Source: a virus. From it: 64,000 bases of DNA. Every line of letters begins with the position of its first letter. Position 1 is the stretch's first letter. The stretch is taken from the IMG/VR virus record IMGVR_UViG_3300036768_000279, positions 1 through 64,000 of that record. One strand, given 5' to 3'. A program made the position numbers and the translations under genes. Of the stretch, positions 52,323-62,697 are shown piece after piece. Below the pieces are notes generated by a model. The model saw only the letters and a list, made by a program, of their open reading frames with translations, had not been told where the DNA came from and searched no databases.

Positions 52323-55300
52323 CTTCCTCAATGATGGCTCGCTGATTGGATTTTGGCCGCTCAATGAACCTAGCGGCTCTCCAATCTTTTTGAACTATTC
52401 CCCAGCACGCTCCCGTCAACCTAGTGGCATCTCGTTCGATTTTCACGTTGCCCAAGCCGAATCTGAGGCCGCCGCACAAGTCAAATCTGTGTGGCCAGGT
52501 ACTGCTACAGTGTTCAATCCTGAGTCTGGAGTCAACTACAACGGCTTCATGGTTCAGGGTTACTGGAAGCTTGGTACGGACTCTTCGCCATACAGCAGGT
52601 ACCTAGTTCTTGGTAATGGATGTTCACAAGTTCGCGAACAAACACTTTCACAGAACGTTGCACAAAGTGGTATTACTGTTGGTATTTGGGTATATCCAAA
52701 CAGCAACGGATACCTGAATTTCTATACAGACGCAAACACTGCTTCGTATAATGGCGAAACAGAGGGCACACGCTGTCACATGTTGTTTGGTCAAAAACAA
52801 TTTGCTCAGCTTGGTGGTTGGCAAATTGGAATCTCTGGTGCTATGGATCAGGGAGCACAATTCAATTCTGCCGCTAGCAATAGACAGTTGACGGCATATG
52901 CAAGCATTGAACGTAATGCCGGTAGTCCAACTGTGCTTCGTACTCCAATTGAATCTGGTAGATATACCCACCTTACATTCACGTTCCGTTATCTTGATGG
53001 TACTACAGACCAAGTAGTTTTGTACAAAGATGGACGTGTTGCTGCGAGCGGCACAAGCAATACTGGTGCTGGCGGAGCAAGTGCAACGTGTTTGGCAAAC
53101 TCTAACTTGACTGGTAGAGCTGTTACAATTGGTGGTGGCGATAATGCTAATACCGGTACAAACAATTATGGTGGTACGTGTGGATGGAATCACCTTGTGT
53201 CTGGAGCGTACATCTTTAGACGTGTGCTGCACGAGGGCGAAATCCTCGATCTTCATAATGGACAAACGCTCCAACCACTTGAAGGCAATAGAAAACACCC
53301 AATCAAAGTTGAATTGACAGACAGTCAATTACTTGCCTACTATCCATTCCGTTCGGTTGGATGGCCAGATGTATCTAAAAATCACAGACCATTGATTGGT
53401 CAAAAGGACGAAGGACCGAGCACAACTATCATTCCGATTCCTGGTCCTTTCAAGGCCGGGGCGATGCTTAACAATGGTACAAACCAATCAAACCATGTTG
53501 TAGCAACTAGCGGCTTGATTTACGACATGATTAATGCTCGTAGTTGGACTATCGGCATGTTTGCTGGACCAACTAACGGTCTTGGTCGCCCGAGTAACAT
53601 GTTGTTCTCGATGGGATCTGTTTCTGCGACCACAACGGTTGGTGCCCCTGCCGCCATTACAACATCAACATTTGGCATGGCATTAACAGAATTCGGTGCT
53701 CCAAACAGAATTCGTTTCTCTGCCTATCCTCTTGGCGATATCACAGCGTCGGTATTCAATATTGATACCGCGACCAGCGGCTACTATCGTGGCGTTTCGC
53801 ATCATTATGCGGTTGCTTACGATGACTCTACAAAGGGCATTGCTGTTTACGTTGATGGACATTTACAGGGAAGCGGCACGCTTGCACATTCGCTAAGTGA
53901 TCAGCTTTTACGATTGGCTGGTAGTGGGTACCCTTTGATGTTTACGAATGGCGTATCAGACACAATTTCTGATGCGGCTAGCCACGGAACTCTAGCTGCC
54001 GGTGGACAGGACTTGTTTGTTGGTCCTATTATTGTAATGGGCCGTGCGTTACTACCGGAAGAGATCATGTACGTTGCTCAAAGCGGCATCGATACTACGC
54101 CAACTTGGAGAACTCCACACGATCCAAGACTTGTTGGTTATTGGCCGTGTACTGATTTCAAGCTTGATGACGTTATTGCAGAAGATCGTGCCCGAGTATG
54201 GGAGCCATTCCCAGGCAATTTGTCTCGTGGTGACACAACCACTAAGTGGGCGGCATGGTATGTAAGTCCACGCTTCAATCAATTTGGAACTCGTACTACA
54301 CCAGCGGCACTAGACAGCTATGGCGTTCTTGGCATTACGTCTGGCATTTTTGGAGTGCATGGTCTAAGTCCTGGCACTGCTGTCGTGGCCGATGCGTCAC
54401 CAGCCAGGTCATCGATTGCTAACTTGGCTCTGCGTTACAAGCCGGTGAACGAACAGAATAACTTGGCGTGTCAAAATCCGATTGGAGACTTTGTTCTTGG
54501 ATATGAAGTAACTCCAAGCGGTAATATTCCGGCTACACCATTTGGTTTGACAGCAGACAATACCAAGTTTGAATTCAATTCAACATTGCACGTATATGGT
54601 AATCTTGCCGGTTCCACAACCGATGGAGAAGTGCGTTCGTTCTTAACGACAGTAGACGCCGCTCAGGGTTCTGGTGTTTCTATTGTTTTCGCTTCACGCA
54701 CAGGCACATTTTCGGCAGCTAACTACACTGCATTAATATCTGGTGTATTGCCTTATGGTATTCCAAGCAAGGTTTTGCTTCACGCTAAGTTTGATTCGCC
54801 ATACAACGTTAATGCTGATGCCGCTGGCACTACTCCACTTACACTATCGCTTTGGATCAATGGCAACCTTGCTTCTAAACGCCGCATGACGGCAGCTACA
54901 GCAAGACTATGGACGGACAATACAGCCGATAGCAGTGGCGACGACTTCTTGTTGGAGTTCGGCGGCGAAGCGGGCAATGATACACTGACGACTCAAATTT
55001 CTCGTGATGGTGGTCTGGGAGAGATTTACATGCGTGAGATCTTCCTCATGCGTGGAACATTTGACAAAGATGAAATTCAGGCTTTGGCAACAAGCGGTAT
55101 TCAAAACCCAAGTATTGCTGGATACACTCCAACTCTACCCAAGACGCAAGTCACTGTCTTTGATTCAAATCTAGAAGGATATTGGCGATTCAATGGATTT
55201 GCTGGCGGCGGGTCTGGAACTACAGACCTGAGCTTGAAGTCGCATCATTTGACGCCACTCGCAGAACAGAAAAATAGAGCTGGTGCTGCTAATCAAGCTA

Positions 55301-57132
55301 CGAGATCATTTACGTTCTTGCCTGGACCGCTGAAAAACTCAGACTTGTTGGTGCAGTGCAGTGGCTTGACTTACGCAAATGGTAGTGCTGGTACTACAAA
55401 TTTGATTCCTCCATTTGCTGTGTCTGGATCGTATTTCGACAGTCCACAAAACGGATTCTCGGTTGGTTTCTTTATGGCAAAGAGAGCCAATGCTGTTACC
55501 AACAATGTGGACCCTATGCTTGTGTATGGTCTTGTTAATGCTACAAATTCCACAAACACTGCAATTGATTTCAATCGTGGTTGGGCAATTGTTGGTGACG
55601 ACAACGGCAACATTAAAATGGTGATGTCAGTGGGTGGTGGTGGTTACTACGATAATCCCACCGTAGCGGTGCCTATTCAATCTGGTCAGATCGTTTGTGG
55701 TACTTACGATAATGACAGTCCATACGAAGATCAAACACGCTTCAACAACTATCTATTTGGCAATCCAAAACCACCGAGGTTGGATTTCTGGAACCATTAT
55801 TGTTGGACGTGGGATCCTACACAAAAAGAACTGAAGTGTTTTGTCAATGGTCAAGAGGTTGATCGCAAGGGAACAAAATTTGCGGTTGATCCATTGAACG
55901 GTGGTCCTGCATCAGGCTTGAATCCAATTGTGCCAGTCAATCCAGCGGCTCGCATGATCACGTTCTTGTCGCACCAAAATGCCTCTCCATGGGACTTTAG
56001 TGCATCCGCCTTGCATGATGAACATTCCATCATTACTGACGTTTTCTATTTCTCTCGTCAACTCACTGAAGCTGAAGTGCGTTACATTTCTCAAAATGGG
56101 ATCGATGGTGCAAACGGCACAGCAACAAGCGGAACGATCGGTGGATACATTCTAGGATCTATGCAGGCGTCTGGTTCTATTGGCGGTTATCAAAGAGGCT
56201 TGGACACCACTTCAGGCATCTTTGGTGGCTTCAATTTCTCTGCTGAGGCGGCGTCCGGTATTATTGGAGGATACATTTCCGGCGTCACGTTCTTTACGGC
56301 TGCACCATCTGGATCGTTCGGCGGATATATCCGTGGATACGATTTTGGATCAGGTCTCTTTGGCGGATTTATCAAGGGTGCTGGAACACTAAGTGGTATC
56401 CTTGGTGGATTCATGCTTGGAGGTCTTCGTGGAAGCATGCAATTCGATGGCGGATTCACAGTACAAGCTTTTGCCGCTAAGGACTTCGACTCGCAAGTAG
56501 TCATTCGCCAGAATACGACATCTGACTTTGATGCCAAACTAGTCATTTTCCAAGCCGAAACCGGACCACTTGTAGATATCATTGTTCCGTCAAGAACCGT
56601 AAGTGGAGTAACCGCCCCATTCAACCAATACTTTGTTGGTGCTGCATCAGGCACACAAGGCAAGTCTATCGTACAAACACGCTGGACATTTGGAGACTTG
56701 ACGCCATCTGTTTCTGTTTCGCCAAGTGGTGATGGATTCTATCCAGTTCAGCATTACTATGCTGGTAGCGGATTCTTCATTGCCAAGTTTGAAGCAATCG
56801 ATTCGAATGGCATCCATGGATCGGCTACACGCATTATTAATGCCGCATCTGGCATTGATCCTGTGATTGTCAGCCTATCTGGAGTGCCACGTTCTGGCAA
56901 TGCTGCACTGACAGTGGATTTCGTGACGACAGTTGATATTTTGCCACCTGGGGTAGCCATCAATACAAGTCTGTTGAACTTTGATGATGGACAGTCTACG
57001 ATTACGCTCAGCCCGACTCACGTCTATACAGAACCAGGAACTTACAAACCAATCTGGATTGTTCGCGATTCTCGTGGCGTGATTTGGTGTGATAGCCTCG
57101 AAGCCGGTAACGACTTCTTGAGAGGGGTCTAG
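52315..57132 (+). CDS. large tail fibre with LamG-like, Gly-repeat and PKD-like parts
   Basis: 1605 residues. At least three or four LamG/concanavalin-like modules begin with a 'L.gyWpf' strand (LIGFWPLNEPSG at 10; LLAYYPFRSVGWPDVSKNHR at 340; LVGYWPCTDFKLDD at 604; LEGYWRFNGFAGG at 950) and carry 'Y.DG..aasG' strands. Residues about 1270-1375 are seven Gly-rich units of type SGxxGGYxxG. The end holds PKD-like strands (WTFGDLTPSVSVSPSGDGFY, LNFDDGQSTITLSPTHVYTE). Such modules bind sugars or proteins, so this is probably the main receptor-binding or adhesion fibre. Confidence 0.75.
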   Translation: MANFLNDGSLIGFWPLNEPSGSPIFLNYSPARSRQPSGISFDFHVAQAESEAAAQVKSVWPGTATVFNPESGVNYNGFMVQGYWKLGTDSSPYSRYLVLGNGCSQVREQTLSQNVAQSGITVGIWVYPNSNGYLNFYTDANTASYNGETEGTRCHMLFGQKQFAQLGGWQIGISGAMDQGAQFNSAASNRQLTAYASIERNAGSPTVLRTPIESGRYTHLTFTFRYLDGTTDQVVLYKDGRVAASGTSNTGAGGASATCLANSNLTGRAVTIGGGDNANTGTNNYGGTCGWNHLVSGAYIFRRVLHEGEILDLHNGQTLQPLEGNRKHPIKVELTDSQLLAYYPFRSVGWPDVSKNHRPLIGQKDEGPSTTIIPIPGPFKAGAMLNNGTNQSNHVVATSGLIYDMINARSWTIGMFAGPTNGLGRPSNMLFSMGSVSATTTVGAPAAITTSTFGMALTEFGAPNRIRFSAYPLGDITASVFNIDTATSGYYRGVSHHYAVAYDDSTKGIAVYVDGHLQGSGTLAHSLSDQLLRLAGSGYPLMFTNGVSDTISDAASHGTLAAGGQDLFVGPIIVMGRALLPEEIMYVAQSGIDTTPTWRTPHDPRLVGYWPCTDFKLDDVIAEDRARVWEPFPGNLSRGDTTTKWAAWYVSPRFNQFGTRTTPAALDSYGVLGITSGIFGVHGLSPGTAVVADASPARSSIANLALRYKPVNEQNNLACQNPIGDFVLGYEVTPSGNIPATPFGLTADNTKFEFNSTLHVYGNLAGSTTDGEVRSFLTTVDAAQGSGVSIVFASRTGTFSAANYTALISGVLPYGIPSKVLLHAKFDSPYNVNADAAGTTPLTLSLWINGNLASKRRMTAATARLWTDNTADSSGDDFLLEFGGEAGNDTLTTQISRDGGLGEIYMREIFLMRGTFDKDEIQALATSGIQNPSIAGYTPTLPKTQVTVFDSNLEGYWRFNGFAGGGSGTTDLSLKSHHLTPLAEQKNRAGAANQATRSFTFLPGPLKNSDLLVQCSGLTYANGSAGTTNLIPPFAVSGSYFDSPQNGFSVGFFMAKRANAVTNNVDPMLVYGLVNATNSTNTAIDFNRGWAIVGDDNGNIKMVMSVGGGGYYDNPTVAVPIQSGQIVCGTYDNDSPYEDQTRFNNYLFGNPKPPRLDFWNHYCWTWDPTQKELKCFVNGQEVDRKGTKFAVDPLNGGPASGLNPIVPVNPAARMITFLSHQNASPWDFSASALHDEHSIITDVFYFSRQLTEAEVRYISQNGIDGANGTATSGTIGGYILGSMQASGSIGGYQRGLDTTSGIFGGFNFSAEAASGIIGGYISGVTFFTAAPSGSFGGYIRGYDFGSGLFGGFIKGAGTLSGILGGFMLGGLRGSMQFDGGFTVQAFAAKDFDSQVVIRQNTTSDFDAKLVIFQAETGPLVDIIVPSRTVSGVTAPFNQYFVGAASGTQGKSIVQTRWTFGDLTPSVSVSPSGDGFYPVQHYYAGSGFFIAKFEAIDSNGIHGSATRIINAASGIDPVIVSLSGVPRSGNAALTVDFVTTVDILPPGVAINTSLLNFDDGQSTITLSPTHVYTEPGTYKPIWIVRDSRGVIWCDSLEAGNDFLRGV

Positions 57133-57134
57133 GC

Positions 57135-60100
57135 ATGAACATTCTTGTATCTAATGGCATTGTTGTTAGCGGCGTAGGTGTGCCGCTCAATGGCATTGCA
57201 TTTCCATCTGGTCAGTTTGGTTCTGGCGTGCCGGGATCTCAACTAGCAGCTTTCTTGTCTTCTGCTAATGCTACGTTTGGTTTCAATCTAACTCCACACA
57301 ACCTACAAACTGAATGGATTCCCGTTGGTCCTCCAGAGACCTTCCATGGTGCTAGCGGACAGTTGCCAGAAATTGGCAAACCAATGGAGATTTTCATTGG
57401 CGACTTCTACTTCCGTGGCAGTGTAGTTCACTCAGATTACACAACAAGTATTGGTGGAACGATTGTAAATGTGACATTAGAAGATGATCGTCGCTACTTG
57501 CGTCGCGTCAAGGTTCATACAGAAGATCTTGGTCAGAGCGTACCAAGCGGCGTTGTATCTGTTGCTAGAGCATTCCGAATTCTGAATGGTCTTGAGGACG
57601 TTGACGGCAATCCATCAGAGCCTCTTGTAAAGGAATATGATCGCATCCTTCAATTCGGTGGTACGTACGATCAAATCTTGGCGGCTATCGACCTTGCTTA
57701 CAACGAGGGCAATTGTTCGATTCCGGTTTCTATTCTGCCCACGGTAGAACAGATTGAGAAGAACATTGGCGGAACTGTAACGGCCATTCGTTTTCAGTTC
57801 AATCTAGACACACTGGATGACGTGCTTTCGCGTGTATTGCTAGATACTGGTTATGACTGGTACTGGAATATGGATGCACAGCGTGTCGCACTTATCAACA
57901 AAAAGAAACAGTTCGACATTAGTGAAGCCGATATCCTGAATCTGGTGTCGCAGTTTGGTAGTGCGTCTGGACTAAACGAAACGAAACAGCTTGGCTTTGG
58001 TCAAGACGTTGTTCCAGATCCAACACGCTTCCGCGTTCTTGGCGGACACCAAGAAGGCTTCATCAACTCTCATTTGTTGAGTCCAATTGATGGCATGGAT
58101 ACGTCCGCATTGGACGGCAATGTTGTATTCACTAAGGCATGGGACAAACTGAGTGTTGGATTCTATGACGCTGATGGCTTCTTCCGTACATACCGACCAA
58201 CAGAAAAGGAATTGCAGCTTGCGTTGGCGGGCATTGAGCAATGGACATACTACAAGATCTATCAGACGGCTAGCGGCACAGCGAACCCTCCAGGATACGG
58301 ATACCCACCTGACAACGGCTCGATCGCCGCTCAAGACCCATCATTCCAAAGTCGTCTTGATCCTAACATGCCGCTTGCTGGTATTGCTACTGGAGCAGCC
58401 GAGTCTGGTTTGAGGGTGATCAGCAATCGTCGAGACCAAGAACAAAACTGGGTAATCGCTTTCTACAATCGAGTACGCGATCATGCATCACGTCACTATG
58501 GACGCTCGTATGTGGCTGAGGGCTTGTTGTACAATCAAGCTTCCGGTCTTTTCCAGCTTGTTGATGCTGCATGGGCAAATATCGAAAATCAGGTACAGGG
58601 ATATTCTCTATCTGCTTCTGGTACAGTTACAACAAGCGGCGTGTTCGTAGAAGACTATGAAATCAATCGTGCTCTAGGTCCGATAAGTCCATTCGTGACA
58701 GATGATTTTAGAGTTCGTGCATACTGTGTTCTGCCTCGCGATACGGTGTATGGTCCTCTTGGCGACGACAATCCAGCAAGCTTTGCAAACTGGACGGAAG
58801 ACGCTCCGCCATTCAATCCAAGCGGAGACGGCAGACACTACATTCCGATCACTTTGCAGGACGTTGGTGATCGTGTCATTGACCCGCATAGTGAAGCAGA
58901 CCTTTACGGATTTGAGTCATATCCAAAAGGCACATTGCTTTGTCAACTACCAATCAACGCCGGACCATCTGGCGGGATTGTGAATGATGGTATCATCTTC
59001 AATTTGGCTACGATGTTGACAACTGTCAACAAGCTGACCGGCTCTGGTTTGCTAGATATCATCAATCCATCGCAAGTCTTGAATGTCTATGACGCACTCT
59101 CTGGAGTGGCTATTCCGGTACAGTCGCGTCTGCGTTACGGCCAAACATATCCAAGTCAATGGGTATTGGGCGACCTCCATTATGAGCGTCACGAAGACGT
59201 ACAGCTAGACGACCAGTTTGTACCGTGGGCTTTCTCGCCAGAGGGAAATCAAACATCTCTCCAGATCATGACGGATCGTGCTATTCGTCGTGTACAGGGC
59301 AAAATTGTGCCGAAGTCGTCTTCTCGCTATGCGGATTTCCAGCAAGTGGGATTGCCACTATTGTCCTTTGATGCATTTGCTGAGCAGAACATTGGACCAT
59401 CGGGTCTGTACGGCGAGATTTCGCACGGTGTTAGCGAAATGAACATCAGCTTTGGCGTCGATGGTTTCATTACACGCTACAAGATTCAGTCTTACTATCC
59501 CAAGTTCGGTCGCGAGGCCCCACTGGGTGAACGTGTGCGTGCCCAGCTAAACGGCATCCTCAATCCAATCGATTTCGCCGATCTGCAACTTCTCGACCCA
59601 AATCCGGGCAAGCCATCGAACCCGGCACTACCGGGCGATACGTTCGCACCACCGATCTTTTTCGACGCAGAGCAGAATGCTGTGCGTGTAACGATTACTG
59701 AAGTCAACAATGTTTTCACACTTTCAAGCACTCCCGGTACCGCTATCGATGAACGCTATCGTGGTATCGACCAGCACGCTTACACGAAGCCGCCTATAGC
59801 TCTGAGTTCATCTAACATTGATTTCCGTGAGGGGGCAATTTGTATCGATGGATTCTTGAACATAGGCGATAAGGCAGTCTATCACACCGACAACTTCCAG
59901 TTGCCAAATGGCAACACTATTCTAAGGTATTTCACACAAGGGCGTCCATTTGCCAACGGAACCATTGTTCAGATCGAACGTGTCAATCCAAGCAATACGT
60001 CTAACTATGACGTAACGATTGTTGGTGGCACGGCATCTAGAGCTATCTTCAATCTACCAGTTTTGAATGGCACAGTGACAGTTGGAGACAGAACTACATT

Positions 60101-60449
60101 GGCAGCACAAGGCAATGCCAAGATCATTCCTGGTGAAATGGATGGTACGGTTTACCTCAATGGAACTACTTCAAGTGCCGCTGGTGTTGTGCCTGTAGAA
60201 ATCACGTCTATGTCAGATCAGGGACTCGTAACAGCAAGAGCTACATGTCGTCCATTGAACACGGATGGTCAGGTCGTTAGTTCTGGAACGATCTATTCTA
60301 ACGTTATTCCGATTCCATTCCCACAGTTTGCTTCATCTGGCGACAGAGGATTCTTGGCAAGTGCCGTTGTTCCAAGTGGCTCTTTCGGTGCAACAGCTAC
60401 AGCCAACTTCATCGAAATTGTCAAGCCAGCCTTCTTTAGATATCAGTAA
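57135..60449 (+). CDS. tail tip / baseplate hub-like protein
   Basis: 1104 residues. The N-terminal half (FIGDFYFRGSVVHSDYTTSI; NVTLEDDRRYLRRVKVHTED; FQFNLDTLDDVLSRVLLDTG, YDWYWNMDAQRVALI) resembles the hub domains of tail-associated proteins (gp27/Tal type). The middle reads HYERHEDVQLDDQFVPWAFS and GVSEMNISFGVDGFITRYKI, a strand pair seen at the end of such hubs. The last 280 residues are beta fibres (VTITEVNNVFTLSSTPGTAI onward). It probably closes the tail tube and carries fibre attachments. Assignment from pattern and position. Confidence 0.6.
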   Translation: MNILVSNGIVVSGVGVPLNGIAFPSGQFGSGVPGSQLAAFLSSANATFGFNLTPHNLQTEWIPVGPPETFHGASGQLPEIGKPMEIFIGDFYFRGSVVHSDYTTSIGGTIVNVTLEDDRRYLRRVKVHTEDLGQSVPSGVVSVARAFRILNGLEDVDGNPSEPLVKEYDRILQFGGTYDQILAAIDLAYNEGNCSIPVSILPTVEQIEKNIGGTVTAIRFQFNLDTLDDVLSRVLLDTGYDWYWNMDAQRVALINKKKQFDISEADILNLVSQFGSASGLNETKQLGFGQDVVPDPTRFRVLGGHQEGFINSHLLSPIDGMDTSALDGNVVFTKAWDKLSVGFYDADGFFRTYRPTEKELQLALAGIEQWTYYKIYQTASGTANPPGYGYPPDNGSIAAQDPSFQSRLDPNMPLAGIATGAAESGLRVISNRRDQEQNWVIAFYNRVRDHASRHYGRSYVAEGLLYNQASGLFQLVDAAWANIENQVQGYSLSASGTVTTSGVFVEDYEINRALGPISPFVTDDFRVRAYCVLPRDTVYGPLGDDNPASFANWTEDAPPFNPSGDGRHYIPITLQDVGDRVIDPHSEADLYGFESYPKGTLLCQLPINAGPSGGIVNDGIIFNLATMLTTVNKLTGSGLLDIINPSQVLNVYDALSGVAIPVQSRLRYGQTYPSQWVLGDLHYERHEDVQLDDQFVPWAFSPEGNQTSLQIMTDRAIRRVQGKIVPKSSSRYADFQQVGLPLLSFDAFAEQNIGPSGLYGEISHGVSEMNISFGVDGFITRYKIQSYYPKFGREAPLGERVRAQLNGILNPIDFADLQLLDPNPGKPSNPALPGDTFAPPIFFDAEQNAVRVTITEVNNVFTLSSTPGTAIDERYRGIDQHAYTKPPIALSSSNIDFREGAICIDGFLNIGDKAVYHTDNFQLPNGNTILRYFTQGRPFANGTIVQIERVNPSNTSNYDVTIVGGTASRAIFNLPVLNGTVTVGDRTTLAAQGNAKIIPGEMDGTVYLNGTTSSAAGVVPVEITSMSDQGLVTARATCRPLNTDGQVVSSGTIYSNVIPIPFPQFASSGDRGFLASAVVPSGSFGATATANFIEIVKPAFFRYQ

Positions 60450-62605
60450 TGACACTCGCATCAGGACAGCTACCGTACAACTACGATCACGGAAAAGGAC
60501 GTTTCCGTGTTCCAAATCCGTATTCATCAATACATCCAATTGGACCGTCTGGAGTTCTATTGGAACAGGCATTGTTCGTTCTAACCGCAGAACGTCGCAA
60601 GCTATTGAAGTTTAGCTTTGGCGAAGGCAACAACTATCTGTATGATGCTTTCGTCTACGTTAACCCTGTTATTGCTCCATCAGGGCCGTATGAGCCCAAA
60701 GCAAATGGATCAACGATTGGCAATGCGGTGTATCCTGGTGCTGCGTTTATCATCGATCACATTCAAGACTTGCGATATGCAATGAACCAGCACTTTTCAT
60801 TCATTTCGCAAGATACTAATCTAGGAAGCGATGACTATAGAGCTGCATGGCTACAAGCTTTGTATCCAGAAAGCCCTAGTGGTTTTTTGTTTGCAACAGA
60901 TCCCGATACTGGCAATGATGTGACTGGTCATTGGGCACATCGTGCTCCATCAGACATTGGGGCATTTGTAGACTATACATTACCTGAAGTGCTTGGTGCA
61001 TCAGGAATTTTGTACGACATTGATTTTGGAGAATTAATGTGGAATCCCCCACCGCACTTGTCGAGTTTTGGTAATGACACGATGCATTCTCGAAAAGTCG
61101 ATGGTACGAACGATACGTTTTCTGTACAGCAATTCCCCATTTTTCCTGCTTTTCAAAAGACCAACGGAGACTTGGTGACATTGACTGGTCGCGAACCAGA
61201 TGTTATTCCACAAGCTTCTGATTATCAGATTGATCACATTGCTTCTGGTGCCATCAGATTCGATGGCTACGCCCTGTTTAGCAACACCAAGTTATTTGTG
61301 GGTCGTAATGGCAACATCTTCAACACCACAACACCAGATTTTACAGTTGACGCCGAAGGTCATCGTGTTGTTCTTGATGGCGGTAACGTTGCCAGCTCGC
61401 GTATATTTGCTTCGCCGTCTGCACAAACATCCGGCGTCTATCGTATAGCGGCCAAAAATCGTTTCGCTGATTTTCCTACAACTACTATTGAATCTGGCAA
61501 GATGAGCTTTTGGCCAACGATTACATCGTATTGGCCAAATTCCGACGCTGTTGTACAGCCGTATGGCCAAACACAAGTTGTGGGCTATCTTGGCTATCAT
61601 GTATTTGATGATTGTTTGTGGCAGACGGACGTTTCGTTCAATCAATCAGTGACCCCAGATACGGGGTTCTGCTCTGGTTTGGCGATTATGTCTCCGTATA
61701 CAGGACACCCATTATGGGTGCGTTACGCAGATCAGACAGCCGTTGATTCTATTCCACTTGCGGGCTTTCCTGCGAAAAAAAAGAATTGGTCAACTGGCAA
61801 GGGATTGGAAAGGGTTACTACAAACGACATTCGTCGTCTACACCCCAACATACAACACGATGCTACGCTTGTATCTGGTCAATTTATTATTATGCAATAT
61901 AATGATATGCTTGACCTTACAACGTCTTTTGCTACAACATCAGACAGTGTTGAAACTGGTCTAGTAGACAACGTTCCGCTTGGTGTTGGTTCGTCTACTA
62001 CTATTGAAGTTAATGATTTGTGGCGTGATGATGTAACTGGCGAATACTGGATTGCAAATAGCAATTTTGCTGGCTTTGATGTTTGGAAATTCGACTCGTC
62101 TTTTAAGTACATCAATAAATACATATTCAATCCAAATAGCGGTATTAACAACGCTCGTGGTTTCTTCATGAATGGCAATCACTATCTATTCCATGGCGAG
62201 TTTGGTGCAACAGGCACAACTCACATTCGTGGTAGTGGCATCTATCCTGTACGATTTGGTGCAGACGGTACCGAGCCCTATGACAATACTAGTAACCAGC
62301 CGCAAGTTGGTGTACTGTGGATTTGGCCCAACGAGGGAAAATTCATTAATGGTGCTCCATTTCTTGGCACAAGACGTTTTGCCGAAATTCTTGATATGAT
62401 ATACGTGCCGTCTGCAACGCACGTTGTGCCTGGGGTATATGCCTTAGTAAGATGGGCAAGAGCAGAAGGTAGCTTCAATGACTTGTATTTGTTGCGTCTT
62501 GAGGAAACTACTGACGCCTGGGAAATTCGTGCCGTCACGGAATTGGACACATCGTTTTTAAGCCCAAATCAAGGTAGGCGAGAACTCTTATACATGACCT
62601 ATTAG
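60449..62605 (+). CDS. tail fibre / tip-associated protein
   Basis: 718 residues, beta-rich, Tyr/Trp/Asn/Gly-rich (SSIHPIGPSGVLLEQALFVL; YNDMLDLTTSFATTSDSVET). The C-terminal part (WRDDVTGEYWIANSNFAGFD; FMNGNHYLFHGEFGATGTTH) reads like repeated propeller-type strands. Third of three large overlapping genes (TAATG start), so it likely joins the same fibre complex. Its stop forms part of the next late motif. No enzymatic motif seen. Confidence 0.55.
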   Translation: MTLASGQLPYNYDHGKGRFRVPNPYSSIHPIGPSGVLLEQALFVLTAERRKLLKFSFGEGNNYLYDAFVYVNPVIAPSGPYEPKANGSTIGNAVYPGAAFIIDHIQDLRYAMNQHFSFISQDTNLGSDDYRAAWLQALYPESPSGFLFATDPDTGNDVTGHWAHRAPSDIGAFVDYTLPEVLGASGILYDIDFGELMWNPPPHLSSFGNDTMHSRKVDGTNDTFSVQQFPIFPAFQKTNGDLVTLTGREPDVIPQASDYQIDHIASGAIRFDGYALFSNTKLFVGRNGNIFNTTTPDFTVDAEGHRVVLDGGNVASSRIFASPSAQTSGVYRIAAKNRFADFPTTTIESGKMSFWPTITSYWPNSDAVVQPYGQTQVVGYLGYHVFDDCLWQTDVSFNQSVTPDTGFCSGLAIMSPYTGHPLWVRYADQTAVDSIPLAGFPAKKKNWSTGKGLERVTTNDIRRLHPNIQHDATLVSGQFIIMQYNDMLDLTTSFATTSDSVETGLVDNVPLGVGSSTTIEVNDLWRDDVTGEYWIANSNFAGFDVWKFDSSFKYINKYIFNPNSGINNARGFFMNGNHYLFHGEFGATGTTHIRGSGIYPVRFGADGTEPYDNTSNQPQVGVLWIWPNEGKFINGAPFLGTRRFAEILDMIYVPSATHVVPGVYALVRWARAEGSFNDLYLLRLEETTDAWEIRAVTELDTSFLSPNQGRRELLYMTY

Positions 62606-62611
62606 TGTATT
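62602..62611 (+). promoter_or_regulatory. late promoter motif
   Basis: TTAGTGTATT overlapping the fibre gene's stop. The 86-nt leader contains GTCAAACGTT (62649-62658) and TCTCTCGTGAG, also present in the leader at 51503-51558, and AGAGGAAAA before ATG 62698. Confidence 0.7.
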
Positions 62612-62697
62612 GTTACGTGCGTTGGTATTTTTACCATAGCAGTGCAGGGTCAAACGTTCTCTCGTGAGATAGTTGCCCATCACGTAGAGGAAAACAC

